DNA of 64,000 bases, taken from Anaerosalibacter massiliensis. GTDB lineage: Bacteria > Bacillota > Clostridia > Tissierellales > Sporanaerobacteraceae. The stretch lies in contig CCEZ01000074.1 in assembly GCA_000751555.1 (NCBI GenBank), positions 1 through 64,000 on the forward strand. Direction: 5' to 3'. Position numbers and translations under genes: made by a program. This document shows, one piece after another, positions 8,823 through 17,627 of the stretch (positions are counted from its first letter, which is position 1; each line of letters begins with the position of its first letter). The notes beneath the pieces are model-generated. The model had not been told where the DNA came from. It saw only the letters and a list, made by a program, of their open reading frames with translations, and ran no database searches.

Positions 8823-10118
8823 TTATGCAAAAACATTTTCTTTAATTTTTGTAATTAAATGGGCTAGTATAATTCCTAAAACTGCAGGGAACATCCAACC
8901 AAAACCACTATCAGCAAATGGAAGTGTTTGCACAATTTTTCCTATAAAAGAAGTATTAATGCCCATAGCAGATAGTCCATCTACTAGACTTACACAGAAT
9001 GTTCCAATGGTTGCACCTAGATAAATCCTTTTATTTTCAATTAAATTATCAAATACATTTATAATTACTAATACAATTGCAATTGGATATACTATTTTTA
9101 ATATAGGATCTGCAAATGTAATTATACTTTCAACACCTGTATTGGAAATTATTATGCTTATTATAGTCGATATAATGACAATAGTTTTATATTTCAATTT
9201 TCCTTTACTTACTTTGTTAAAGAAATGTCCCATAGTAGCAGTAAGACCAATAGATGTAGTAAGACAAGCAGAATAAACACATATACCTAATACTATTTCT
9301 CCTAAACTGCCCAATACTGTATTTGTTATATTAGTTGTTAGAGATACTTTTTCTATGCCTTGTGGGAAAACAGAACTACCTGTAGCTCCTAAGTATAAAA
9401 GTCCTCCATAAACAATTCCTAAACCAATGGCAGCAATAAATCCTGTTTTTGCAACTACTTTAAATTGTTCTTTTTTTGCAGTTATACCCCTATTTTTAAT
9501 ATCATCAACTATTATGCTGCCGAAGACTATTGCAGCAAGTAAATCCATAGTTTGATATCCTTCTCCAAAGCCTATAGAAAAGGGTTGGGACATTTTGGTG
9601 TTAATAGGTACTCCTATAGGGTTAGAAATCCCTTTGAAAATAATAGTTGATATCATAATTAAAAGTATAGGTGTTAAAAATTTTCCAATGACATCTACAA
9701 TACTAGAAGGTTTTATTGTTAGAAATAGAGTAAGTCCAAAAAATATAATAGAACTTATAAATGGAGTTATTGAAGGAAATAATGGTTTTATTCCTAGTTC
9801 ATAAGCAGTAGCTCCAGTTCTGGGTGTAGCTAGTAATGGTCCAATTAGTATTACTATTAATATACCGAAAACTATAGAAAATTTAGGACCAACTTTATTT
9901 AACAAGCTGTCAATAGACCCACCTGATATAGTTACAGACAGTACTCCAAGTATTGGAAGGCCTATGCCAGTTAGAGAAAAGCCTAGTAAGGCAGCTTTCC
10001 ATTTTTCTCCTGCTCCTAAGCCAATAGATGGTGGAAAAATTAAATTTCCCGCACCAAAGAACATTGCAAATAATGCGAATCCAATAACTAGTATTTCTTT
10101 AGAGCTAAGTTTCTTCAT
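8823..10118 (-). CDS. brnQ: branched-chain amino acid:cation symporter (LIVCS family)
   Basis: A 431-aa carrier with about 12 hydrophobic helices. The family start region is seen in ALFAMFFGAGNLIFPPSIGL and GPLLATPRTGATAYELGI, the hallmark of BrnQ transporters that import Leu, Ile and Val with Na+ or H+. An in-frame upstream start at 10151 exists, but AGGAGG just before the ATG at 10118 decides the start. No T-box or other leader structure is visible upstream, which is unusual for low-GC Firmicutes but not decisive. A small membrane protein follows. Confidence 0.92.
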   Translation of the reverse strand: MKKLSSKEILVIGFALFAMFFGAGNLIFPPSIGLGAGEKWKAALLGFSLTGIGLPILGVLSVTISGGSIDSLLNKVGPKFSIVFGILIVILIGPLLATPRTGATAYELGIKPLFPSITPFISSIIFFGLTLFLTIKPSSIVDVIGKFLTPILLIMISTIIFKGISNPIGVPINTKMSQPFSIGFGEGYQTMDLLAAIVFGSIIVDDIKNRGITAKKEQFKVVAKTGFIAAIGLGIVYGGLLYLGATGSSVFPQGIEKVSLTTNITNTVLGSLGEIVLGICVYSACLTTSIGLTATMGHFFNKVSKGKLKYKTIVIISTIISIIISNTGVESIITFADPILKIVYPIAIVLVIINVFDNLIENKRIYLGATIGTFCVSLVDGLSAMGINTSFIGKIVQTLPFADSGFGWMFPAVLGIILAHLITKIKENVFA

Positions 10119-10319
10119 CAACACATCCTCCTTAATTAAAGCCTTTTTCAATGCTATTTTTTATTATACCACAAATTGTTTTAAAATTCTAACATATGAA
10201 TATTTTCAGACTATTGTTAAAAATATATCAATATTATGTAAAAAATATAGGATGAAATATCTATATATCTTTATGATAAAATAAAAGAATAAATAAATTG
10301 TTATAGGAAGGAGAAAAAT

Positions 10320-11036
10320 ATGGTTTTAGATAAAATTTATACAGGGGTTATTAACTTAGTTTTATTTTTTTCAATAATATTTTTTAGAAAAATAGTTCAT
10401 AAGGAGGGAATTAAAAGCTTTTTGTTTCACTTTGACAAAAAGGGTAGAAAGTTTTTTTGGAAAGGATTTTTTAGTGGATTCTTGTTTTTTATCATATATT
10501 GCATTATAACGGTTATAACTAAACAGGGTAAAGTTCATGTATTTTATGGAGGTATAAAGGAAACATTAGTTATTATATTATCAGGATTATTTGCTTATTT
10601 AAGTGTTTCACTTTTAGAAGAATCATTTTTTAGAGGTTATGTTCTTGAAAAATTATCTAACGTTTTTCCAACGAATATTGCTGCAATCATTTCTTCAGTA
10701 TTTTTTGGACTATTTCATATTCAAGCTTATTCAACAAGTAAAACTATCTTTATAGGAATTATAAATGCAGCTTTAATTGGGATAATATTGTCTACAGTTG
10801 TTATTAAGACAAAATCTATAATGTTACCTTTAGGATATCATTTATCCTGGAATTTAATACAAAGTATTTTATTTAATAATTATAAATATAATGTAAAAGG
10901 ATTAATTGCTTTGGAAATAAAGGAAAACATATGGACAGGTTATTCTATTATACCTGAATCAGGCCTAATAATAACAAGTGTATGTATTATAATGCTTATT
11001 TATTTTAGATTTAGATTAAGAGATTATAGTAATTAA
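10320..11036 (+). CDS. CPBP-family intramembrane metalloprotease
   Basis: A 238-aa polytopic membrane protein. The three motifs of the CAAX protease and bacteriocin-processing (CPBP/ABI) family are present: EESFFRGYVLEKL (EExxxR), FFGLFHIQAY (FxxxH) and GYHLSWNLIQ (HxxxN-like). Family members cleave within membranes or confer self-protection against bacteriocins. AGGAAGGAG precedes the ATG. It is far from the peptide island at 36-46 kb and has no obvious partner. Confidence 0.85.
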   Translation: MVLDKIYTGVINLVLFFSIIFFRKIVHKEGIKSFLFHFDKKGRKFFWKGFFSGFLFFIIYCIITVITKQGKVHVFYGGIKETLVIILSGLFAYLSVSLLEESFFRGYVLEKLSNVFPTNIAAIISSVFFGLFHIQAYSTSKTIFIGIINAALIGIILSTVVIKTKSIMLPLGYHLSWNLIQSILFNNYKYNVKGLIALEIKENIWTGYSIIPESGLIITSVCIIMLIYFRFRLRDYSN

Positions 11037-11162
11037 TCCTATACTAAGTTTGAAATATGGACAAAAATAGAAAAAAGATATTTTATTTACACTATATATT
11101 ATTTAATGTATTATAATCATAATATATATATTTTTAGTTTTATTGTGAAAGGATTGGTTTTG

Positions 11163-12290
11163 TTGGAAAAAGTGAGCATTGTAAAATGTGGTAATTATAG
11201 TTATAAAAAAGTAGAAAAAAAGGTTTTTCAATGTCTAGGTAATATTGAAGATTTAAATAAACAAATAAAAAGAGGAAGCAAAGTATTAGTAAAACCAGAC
11301 TTGGCAAAAAAGAATTTTCTAGATGAGGCGGTGACAACTCATCCTTATATAGTAGAAGGAGTAGTTAGATATTTACAAAATTTAGGTTGCGAGGTGATTA
11401 TAGGAGACAGTCCAGAAGGGCCTTTTGATGAAAAAACTCTTAGAACTACATATAAAGCTACAGGCATGTTTGAAGTACAAAAAAGGACTGGTTGTCAACT
11501 TAATTTTGACACTTCCTATGTAGAAGTGAAAAATAATAATGGGAAATTTTTAAAAAGCATGAAAATTGTTAAAAGTTTCAATGAAGTGGATCTTATTATA
11601 TCTGTTGCTAAACTAAAAACTCATACTATGATGATTTATACTGGAGGTGTAAAAAATTTATTTGGAATAATACCAGGATTAACTAAAGCTGATTACCGTT
11701 TAAGAATGAATAGTATCGATGATTTTTCAAATGCATTGGTAGATGTATCTGAATATATAAAACCCATTTTTTCTATAATAGATGCTATTGAAGGAATGGA
11801 AGGAGATGGACCATTCTTAGGTGATAAAAGATCTGTAGGGCTTATTATGGCTTCACAAAATATCTATGCTTTAGATATGGTAGCATCATATATAATGGGC
11901 ATAGAGCCATCATCCATACCTACTATAAATACAGCAAAGGAAAGAGAAATATTTAATGGAGACATTGATAGTATAGAAATATTAGGAGAAGAACTTAAGG
12001 ATATAGTTGTAAAACCTTTCAAATCTTCAACTGTATCTAGTGTATATTCTATTAGAGGAAAAACTCCTAAATTTCTTGAAAAATGGATTTTAAATAATTT
12101 AGTACCAAGACCTATATTCAATCATGATATTTGTATTTCTTGTAAAACATGTGCTAACAATTGTCCATCTAAATCTATAGATATATCAAGTGGATATCCA
12201 GATGTAGATCTAAAACAATGTATTAGATGTTTTTCCTGCTATGAACTATGTCCTAAAGGAGCAGTAGAGATTAAGAAAAGTAAGAAATAG
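11163..12290 (+). CDS. DUF362 protein with two C-terminal 4Fe-4S clusters
   Basis: Residues ~5-300 are the DUF362 domain (VLVKPDLAKK, HPYIVEGVVRYL, ISVAKLKTHTMMIYTGGVKNL). The C-terminus holds two ferredoxin motifs: CISCKTCANNCPSKSI and CIRCFSCYELCPKGAV. The whole is ~375 aa, the usual size. The TTG at 11163 has AAAGGA nine bases upstream and gives the family's usual N-terminus; the frame extends further upstream to 11106 without a ribosome site. The function of the family is not settled; the clusters imply electron transfer in the cytoplasm. Confidence 0.85.
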   Translation: MEKVSIVKCGNYSYKKVEKKVFQCLGNIEDLNKQIKRGSKVLVKPDLAKKNFLDEAVTTHPYIVEGVVRYLQNLGCEVIIGDSPEGPFDEKTLRTTYKATGMFEVQKRTGCQLNFDTSYVEVKNNNGKFLKSMKIVKSFNEVDLIISVAKLKTHTMMIYTGGVKNLFGIIPGLTKADYRLRMNSIDDFSNALVDVSEYIKPIFSIIDAIEGMEGDGPFLGDKRSVGLIMASQNIYALDMVASYIMGIEPSSIPTINTAKEREIFNGDIDSIEILGEELKDIVVKPFKSSTVSSVYSIRGKTPKFLEKWILNNLVPRPIFNHDICISCKTCANNCPSKSIDISSGYPDVDLKQCIRCFSCYELCPKGAVEIKKSKK

Positions 12291-12429
12291 CTGTAGAAGG
12301 TCAGAAAATAAATAATAAATTTAGTCAGTATATATGAAGATTATGACAAATTGTGTTTAGTAATATAAGAATGTTGTGAAGAGAATAATATAGAGTTTAA
12401 GTTATGATATGAATAATTCGAGATAAAAG

Positions 12430-12463
12430 ATAATCACCCTGTGGGGGTTTACAGGGTGATTAT
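12430..12463. terminator. hairpin between convergent genes
   Basis: A 13-bp perfect stem (12430-12442 with 12451-12463) has GC-rich core CACCCTGT/ACAGGGTG and an 8-nt loop. On the minus strand it is followed by a T-rich stretch, so it best fits as the end of the SOD transcript. It could also stop the DUF362 gene. Confidence 0.65.
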
Positions 12464-12530
12464 AGCAACTTAATCACCTAGTGGTAGGGGCATTTATGTG
12501 GATCTGATTATCTTTATTTTTATCATATCA

Positions 12531-13019
12531 TTAAAGTCTATATATTACTCCACAGGCAAGTCGTTTTCCAGAGTTTCCAGCTGGCTGGGTTCTGTAATCA
12601 TCAGGATTTTCATGAATTATAATAGATTTTCCTATGACATCATCAGGTTTAAATTTATTCGTAAAAAAGCTCATTCTTGCATAGCCATCGTTGGAAAAAA
12701 GAACAGGAAAATCTCCAGCATGGTTTCCGTGAGGTTGATTTGTTGGATTCCAATGTTCTCCAGCAGATTCAAATGGGTTCTCAGGATCTTCTACATTACA
12801 AAATCCAAATTCATGTATATGGAATCCATGAGGTCCTATAGGAGATTGGCTATTTTCAGCTGGATTATAGGGTGGAAGTCCCCAAACTTCCACAAATACT
12901 TCTGTTCCACCTGGCACATCAGAAAATGTTACTGCACCATGTATATAGGGAGCCAATGGACCACCCTTTATTTCAGCTATAGCAGCATTAGGTACGTGGT
13001 TAATATTATTATAGTACAT
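12531..13019 (-). CDS. Cu/Zn superoxide dismutase-family protein
   Basis: A 162-aa protein with all metal ligands of Cu/Zn SOD: H67 and H69 (GFHIHEFG), bridging H89 (AGEHWNP), H97, H100 and D103 (HGNHAGD), and H136 (IIIHENPDD). The disulphide pair is C74 and C156, and the active-site arginine is R153 (GKRLACGV). The zinc loop is shorter than usual, with only two residues between H97 and H100. No signal peptide or lipobox is present, although most bacterial members are exported. GGAGG precedes the ATG. Dismutation of superoxide is the family reaction; activity here is expected because the ligand set is complete. Confidence 0.88.
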   Translation of the reverse strand: MYYNNINHVPNAAIAEIKGGPLAPYIHGAVTFSDVPGGTEVFVEVWGLPPYNPAENSQSPIGPHGFHIHEFGFCNVEDPENPFESAGEHWNPTNQPHGNHAGDFPVLFSNDGYARMSFFTNKFKPDDVIGKSIIIHENPDDYRTQPAGNSGKRLACGVIYRL

Positions 13020-13117
13020 ATAAAAAAACCTCCTTTTTAACTATATTATGAAGAATTATTTAAAAAGTGAGTTAAGTTATAAAATGTGTATATATTAATA
13101 AGAAAGGGGAGAATTGT

Positions 13118-13882
13118 ATGAATTATAAAATTGTTAAATGCATTAACAATCCTAAAGATTTTTCTAAGAAACTTTTCGAAGATTTAGGTATAGGAATTGA
13201 AATACAAGACTTTGCTAGTCCTAATTTACTAGATAATGGTTGGGAAAATAGATTAATGGAATATAAAGACTTGACTAAAAATTTTAAAGGTGTTATATCT
13301 TTACATGGCAGTTTCTTAGATTTGAACCCATCAAGTCCAGATAATAAAATTAGAGAAATTACTTGGGATAGATATATACATTCATTAAATATAGCAAAAA
13401 AATTAGAAGCAAAATATATAGTTTTTCATAGTCAAATAAATCCTTGGCTTAAAGATCCTGAAATAAAAATAATTAAAGATAAAAGAGCTGGTATATTTTG
13501 GAGAAAAGTTATAAATAATTATGATATTAAAATTTTAATAGAAAATGTTTTTGAGGATGATCCAAAAGAATTAGCAAATCTAATAGATGAAATAGATCAT
13601 CCAAATATTAAAATTTGCTTAGATATAGGTCATGCTAATCTTAGTAAAGAAACTCAAATTAAAGATTGGTTTGATATATTAGGTGATAGAATAGAATATA
13701 TCCACCTACATTGGAATAATGAAGTTTATGATGAACATAATATGCCAACAAATTTTAATTTAAAATATTTCAATAAACTATTGAAAGAATATGAAATATC
13801 TCCTATTATTGCTTTAGAATATGAGGTAGAAGATGTAGCAAGAGAAGTTGATAGAGTAAGAGAATTTTCAAATAAAAATTAG
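13118..13882 (+). CDS. xylose isomerase-like TIM-barrel protein
   Basis: A 254-aa TIM-barrel protein of the sugar phosphate isomerase/epimerase and AP-endonuclease-2 superfamily. Metal-site strands are visible as SLHGSFLDLNP, YIVFHSQINPW, ILIENVFEDDP, ICLDIGHANL and YIHLHWNNEVYDEH, ending in ALEYEVED. These supply the Glu, Asp and His ligands. AAGGGGAG lies upstream. A small membrane protein follows after 15 bp. The substrate cannot be assigned. Confidence 0.75.
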   Translation: MNYKIVKCINNPKDFSKKLFEDLGIGIEIQDFASPNLLDNGWENRLMEYKDLTKNFKGVISLHGSFLDLNPSSPDNKIREITWDRYIHSLNIAKKLEAKYIVFHSQINPWLKDPEIKIIKDKRAGIFWRKVINNYDIKILIENVFEDDPKELANLIDEIDHPNIKICLDIGHANLSKETQIKDWFDILGDRIEYIHLHWNNEVYDEHNMPTNFNLKYFNKLLKEYEISPIIALEYEVEDVAREVDRVREFSNKN

Positions 13883-13897
13883 AAAGGAGGATTTTAA

Positions 13898-14110
13898 ATG
13901 AATCAAATTGGAATGGGAACATTTGGATTTCTAAGTATTATTGTATTTATCATTCAATTTGCAAAGGAAATATTACTCATTTTTTTAATGTACAAAGGTA
14001 TAAAAGTTTTAAATATCTATATTAACAAAAATAGAAGTCAAAAAAAAGATGATGCTAAGGAAATAAATAAGAGAAATTTAGAAAATGAAGAAGAAAAAAG
14101 AATTCAATAA
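13898..14110 (+). CDS. small single-pass membrane protein
   Basis: A 70-aa protein with one hydrophobic segment (about residues 10-37) followed by a highly charged Lys/Glu/Asn tail. AAAGGAGG precedes the ATG. It is 15 bp after the TIM-barrel gene and a terminator follows, so the two genes form a short operon. No family recognised. Confidence 0.6.
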   Translation: MNQIGMGTFGFLSIIVFIIQFAKEILLIFLMYKGIKVLNIYINKNRSQKKDDAKEINKRNLENEEEKRIQ

Positions 14111-14131
14111 ATTTTCATATGGTTTATTAAT

Positions 14132-14164
14132 AAAAACTGTTATTAAATTAATAGCAGTTTTTTT
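14132..14164 (+). terminator. rho-independent terminator
   Basis: A stem AAACTG...CAGTTT with mostly paired AT interior is followed by a run of T residues. It closes the TIM-barrel/small membrane protein operon. Confidence 0.8.
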
Positions 14165-14315
14165 ATTTAACATGAGGACTTTTAATATATAAGTTTTAAA
14201 AATTTGTATAGAATATATAATAAGTATATAATAAAGACATAAATAAGATTAAAAAAATTCAAATAATTATTAATAGATAGAAAAGGAATTTTAACTCTGG
14301 AAAGTAGGGGAGAAA

Positions 14316-14777
14316 ATGCATAGTCCAACATATGGGGAAGTTTCTTATAGTAAAATGATTCAAATCATTAAAAATTTTATATCTAAATCACCAGATAGTA
14401 TGTATAATATTTCTGTTGGAACTGATAGCCAAAATTTTGGCTATACAAAAACAGTAGTAGTGGTAGCTATTCATAGAGTAGGAAATGGGGGAATATTTTT
14501 TTATGATGTAAAAAAGGTAAAGAAAATAACTAATATTACTCAAAAATTATTCTTTGAAACAAGTATGAGTTTAGAAATAGCTATAGCTTTATCAAAGGCA
14601 TTGGAACAAGAAAAAATAGACTTTGGTATAAGTATACATGTAGATGCAGGTGAAAATGGTAAAACATCTAAGATAATTCCAGAGATAGTAGGTTGGATAA
14701 AAGCTTGTGGGTTCAATTGTGAAACTAAGCCTAATTCTTATGCTGCTTCTTCTATAGCAGATAAATATTCTAAATAA
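14316..14777 (+). CDS. YkuK-like RNase H-fold protein (DUF458)
   Basis: A 153-aa protein of the DUF458/YkuK family. It begins with SPTYGEVSY, then NISVGTDSQNFG, whose Asp lies in the RNase H-like first strand, KKITNITQKLFFETSMSLE and IHVDAGENGKTSKIIPEIVGW. Length and motifs match the family throughout. The predicted fold suggests nuclease activity, but the biological role is not known. GGGGAG precedes the ATG and a terminator follows, so it is monocistronic. Confidence 0.82.
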   Translation: MHSPTYGEVSYSKMIQIIKNFISKSPDSMYNISVGTDSQNFGYTKTVVVVAIHRVGNGGIFFYDVKKVKKITNITQKLFFETSMSLEIAIALSKALEQEKIDFGISIHVDAGENGKTSKIIPEIVGWIKACGFNCETKPNSYAASSIADKYSK

Positions 14778-14780
14778 TAA

Positions 14781-14815
14781 AAATTGCTAGTGGAAAATCA
14801 CTAGCAATTTTTATT
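14781..14815 (+). terminator. rho-independent terminator
   Basis: A perfect 12-bp stem (14781-14792 with 14799-14810) with 6-nt loop is followed by TTATTTATTT. It ends the YkuK gene. Confidence 0.9.
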
Positions 14816-14894
14816 TATTTGACTAAGGCATTGATTTTAATAGATAGATTTGAGAAAATAAAGAAGAAGGATAGAGGACAGAAAGGTGATATAT

Positions 14895-15761
14895 ATGATG
14901 GATAAAAATATAGGTCTTATATTAGAAGGTGGAGGAATGAGAGGAGCTTATACATCGGGAGTATTGGCCGCTTTCATGGATGAATCTATAAAATTTCCTT
15001 ATGTAATAGGGGTTTCAGCAGGAGCAAGTAATGGGGCAAATTACGTGTCTGAACAGAGGGAAAGAAATAAAAAAGTTTTTATTGATCATGTAAAGGATAA
15101 AGAGTATTCAGGGTTTAAACATTGGATTAAAGAGAAAAGTTATTTCAATATGGACTTTTTATATGACAAGCTTCCAAATAAAATAGTTCCCTTTGATTAT
15201 GAAACTTTTGAAAAGTCAGAGGTAGTATTTAAAACTTGTGTAACTCATTGTAAAATTGGCAAACCAGTTTACTTTGAAAAAAATGATTTTGATGCAAAAT
15301 ATTATGGAGAAGTTATACTTAGAGCATCAAGTAGTTTACCTATTATATCACAGCCAGTAGAAATCAATGGTGAGTTATATTACGATGGTGGAATAACAGA
15401 TTCTATACCTATAGAAAAATCTATTGAAGATAAAAATGAGTATAATGTAGTTATACTCACAAGAAATAAAGGATACAGAAAGAATGCTCAGAAATTAGGA
15501 TTAATAACTAAAAGAAGATTAAAAAAGTATCCTCAACTTTTTCAAGCCATTAATACTAGGCATATTAGATATAATAAAGTATTAGATAAAATAGACAGAT
15601 TGGAAAGTGAAAACAAGGTTTTCATATTTAGGCCTATTAAAGAAATAAAAGTAGATAGATTGGAAAGGAATACTTCTAAGTTAAATGATTTATATGAACA
15701 AGGCTATAAAGAAACTATAAGACAAATGGATAGTTTTAAAGAGTGGATCAATAATATTTAA
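14895..15761 (+). CDS. patatin-like phospholipase (RssA/YlbK type)
   Basis: A ~288-aa patatin-domain protein. The oxyanion loop LEGGGMRGAYTSGVL, the nucleophile elbow GVSAGASNG (GxSxG) and the catalytic DGG in YDGGITDSIP are all present, so an active Ser-Asp dyad is expected. Patatin-like bacterial proteins hydrolyse acyl esters of lipids. AAAGGTGA at 14882-14889 places the start at ATG 14895 (or 14898); the upstream GTG at 14886 overlaps the ribosome site. It precedes a metalloprotease gene with a structured leader. Confidence 0.87.
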   Translation: MMDKNIGLILEGGGMRGAYTSGVLAAFMDESIKFPYVIGVSAGASNGANYVSEQRERNKKVFIDHVKDKEYSGFKHWIKEKSYFNMDFLYDKLPNKIVPFDYETFEKSEVVFKTCVTHCKIGKPVYFEKNDFDAKYYGEVILRASSSLPIISQPVEINGELYYDGGITDSIPIEKSIEDKNEYNVVILTRNKGYRKNAQKLGLITKRRLKKYPQLFQAINTRHIRYNKVLDKIDRLESENKVFIFRPIKEIKVDRLERNTSKLNDLYEQGYKETIRQMDSFKEWINNI

Positions 15762-15794
15762 TTGTAGAGATTAAATATTATAAAAGTCTTTAGC

Positions 15795-15839
15795 ATACCT
15801 TCTTTCTATATTTAGTATATATTTATAGGAAGGAGGTAT
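15795..15839 (+). promoter_or_regulatory. hairpin sequestering the ribosome site of the next gene
   Basis: Bases 15795-15810 pair with 15824-15839 over 16 continuous positions, with two G-U wobbles and a 13-nt AT-rich loop. The right arm contains the full AAGGAGG Shine-Dalgarno of the zinc protease gene (start 15843). As RNA, the ribosome site would be hidden when folded. This suggests translational control (temperature, ligand, protein or upstream translation); the mechanism is inferred. Confidence 0.6.
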
Positions 15840-15842
15840 ATT

Positions 15843-16781
15843 TTGAATATAATTACTGATGGTATGGATATTGTTATAGATTTTTTAAAAGAATCTAATT
15901 TTAATGAAAAAAAATTCAAACAATATATTTCTTCACCTCAAATGAAGATTTTTCTGAGGCATGAAAAAAGGCTAAAAAGACAGACGAATAAAGAAACAGT
16001 AAAAAAGGAACTAAAAAGGGTCTTTTTAAATGAAGGCTATGAAGATAATTATGGATTTTATGTATTAAGGAGAAATATTATTCAATTAGAAAAAGATGTT
16101 AAATATATTAAAGAAAATGAAAAGGAAATTATTAAAAGAGTATCTACACATGTATATAAGTATTTACCAGATAAAATGGAGATAAATCCTAATATAGTTA
16201 TATATATAGGAGGTTTAGATGGAGGGTTTGCTACCTTTACTAGAGATGTATATATAAATATAGGTAGATATATTGGAAACTTAAAAGAATTTGAAAAAGT
16301 TTTAGCTCATGAGTTTTATCATGCAAGGCATATTTCTATTAAGAAAAAAGCTGTTTTATTTTTTAAAATAAATTTTCATCCTGAAAAGGTTATGTATGAT
16401 AGTTTAGGAAGAATATTGGAGGAAGGTATAGCTTGTCTTGTACAGCATGGAAGTAGTTTTCACATTGATGATCCTATAGGAACTTTGACAAATAGGGATA
16501 TGCTTCTAAGTAAGGATTATTTTGAAATTTTAAATAGAGCACTTCAATCAATAAAGGATGAAAAGCCAGATTATAGATTAATATGTAGAATAAATCCTTA
16601 TGTATTAGGATATATAATATCAAAAACTATTTATAAAGATAAAGGCCTCCCTATTTTAGATGAGTGGACGTTAAATTTTAACTATAAAAAACCTATAAAA
16701 ACCTATATAAATATATGTAGAAAGAAAGGTAAACCTTCAGGTTTTAACAGTGAAATTGAAGAATGGATAATTAATTTGTAA
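15843..16781 (+). CDS. putative zinc metalloprotease (HEFYH motif)
   Basis: A 312-aa protein with an HExxH motif (LAHEFYHARH) about midway and a downstream EEGIACLVQHG that would supply the third zinc ligand, as in gluzincin-like DUF2268/DUF5700-type proteins. The N-terminal third is helical and highly charged. No signal peptide or transmembrane segment is evident, so it appears cytosolic. The start is TTG at 15843, just after AAGGAGG, and that ribosome site is buried in a 16-bp hairpin. Substrate unknown. Confidence 0.7.
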   Translation: MNIITDGMDIVIDFLKESNFNEKKFKQYISSPQMKIFLRHEKRLKRQTNKETVKKELKRVFLNEGYEDNYGFYVLRRNIIQLEKDVKYIKENEKEIIKRVSTHVYKYLPDKMEINPNIVIYIGGLDGGFATFTRDVYINIGRYIGNLKEFEKVLAHEFYHARHISIKKKAVLFFKINFHPEKVMYDSLGRILEEGIACLVQHGSSFHIDDPIGTLTNRDMLLSKDYFEILNRALQSIKDEKPDYRLICRINPYVLGYIISKTIYKDKGLPILDEWTLNFNYKKPIKTYINICRKKGKPSGFNSEIEEWIINL

Positions 16782-16977
16782 AATTATAGAGAAAACTAAT
16801 ATTATAAGATTTACATATTAATGGTATAATTTTCATAAATATTATAATAAGAAAGTATTAATATAAAATATCAAGAAAATTTTTTACTTGACTTTAGATA
16901 TCTAGCCATTAAATAGAAAATATGATAAAATTATAACGAAAACAAAAATATTTATAAAATTTTATAAGGGTGATGTC

Positions 16978-17466
16978 ATGTTAGGTTTTTTCAAAAAAAA
17001 TAAAATAATAGAAATTATATCCCCAGCAACTGGTAGAATAATACCAATTGAGGAAGTAGAAGATGAAACTTTTGCTAAAAAAAGAACTGGAGACGGTATA
17101 GCAGTAGAGTTGACAGATGGAAAGATTATAGCTCCTTTTGATGGTGAAATAATCAGTATGTATAATGCTAACCATTGTTTAGTTATAAGGTCAGAAGATG
17201 GAATAGAGCTTTTAATACATATTGGTATAGATACTATAAAGCTTAAAGGAGAAGGTTTTAAAAAATATGTGGAGTTAAATGATAAGGTAAACAAAGGTGA
17301 TACTATATTAGAAGCAGATATAGATTTATTAAAATCTAAAAATAAATCTGTTGTTACTCCTATAATTATAACTAATAGAAGAAGAATAGATTCCATAGAA
17401 AAGATGAAAGGAAATGTGGAAAAAGGGAAAGATAAAATAATGAACATAAAAGTGAAAAAAGAATAG
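16978..17466 (+). CDS. PTS glucose-type EIIA
   Basis: A 162-aa single-domain EIIA of the glucose (Crr) type. It has ISPATGRIIPIEEVEDETFA, the HIGIDTIKL motif with phospho-accepting H81, and second active-site H66 in NANHCLV. EIIA passes phosphate from HPr to an EIIB domain. The MurP-like EIIBC encoded 1.1 kb downstream lacks its own EIIA, so this protein is its probable partner. A terminator separates it from murQ, so it can be expressed independently. Confidence 0.9.
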   Translation: MLGFFKKNKIIEIISPATGRIIPIEEVEDETFAKKRTGDGIAVELTDGKIIAPFDGEIISMYNANHCLVIRSEDGIELLIHIGIDTIKLKGEGFKKYVELNDKVNKGDTILEADIDLLKSKNKSVVTPIIITNRRRIDSIEKMKGNVEKGKDKIMNIKVKKE

Positions 17467-17473
17467 TAAAATT

Positions 17474-17505
17474 AAATAACCTACTATTAATTGTAGGTTA
17501 TTTTT
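17474..17505 (+). terminator. rho-independent terminator
   Basis: An 11-bp stem (17474-17484 with 17493-17503) containing CCTAC/GTAGG, ending in a T-run. It separates the EIIA gene from the murQ operon. Confidence 0.88.
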
Positions 17506-17542
17506 AAACCTAATATTGAAATGATTTTTCATATAGTGTAAA

Positions 17543-17576
17543 GAATATTGAAAAAATATTCCGAATATGTTATCAT
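17543..17576 (+). promoter_or_regulatory. murQ promoter with overlapping candidate MurR operator
   Basis: TTGAAA at 17548-17553 and TATCAT at 17571-17576 are 17 bp apart, a fair sigma-A promoter. The inverted repeat GAATATT-5 nt-AATATTC (17543-17561) covers the -35 box and is placed as a repressor site. The MurR/RpiR regulator encoded at the end of this operon is the natural candidate. The operator assignment is inference. Confidence 0.5.
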
Positions 17577-17627
17577 TTATATATAGAAAATTATTAATCA
17601 CTATGTGAAAGAAAGGTGATACCAAAT

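Noticed and set aside
10119-10319. Possible T-box or amino-acid riboswitch upstream of brnQ
   Set aside because: The leader is short and AT-rich; no T-box sequence or long stem was found.
12498-13040. 180-aa open frame on the plus strand opposite the Cu/Zn SOD gene
   Set aside because: It is antisense to a gene with a complete set of metal ligands, has no ribosome site, and its translation shows no domain.
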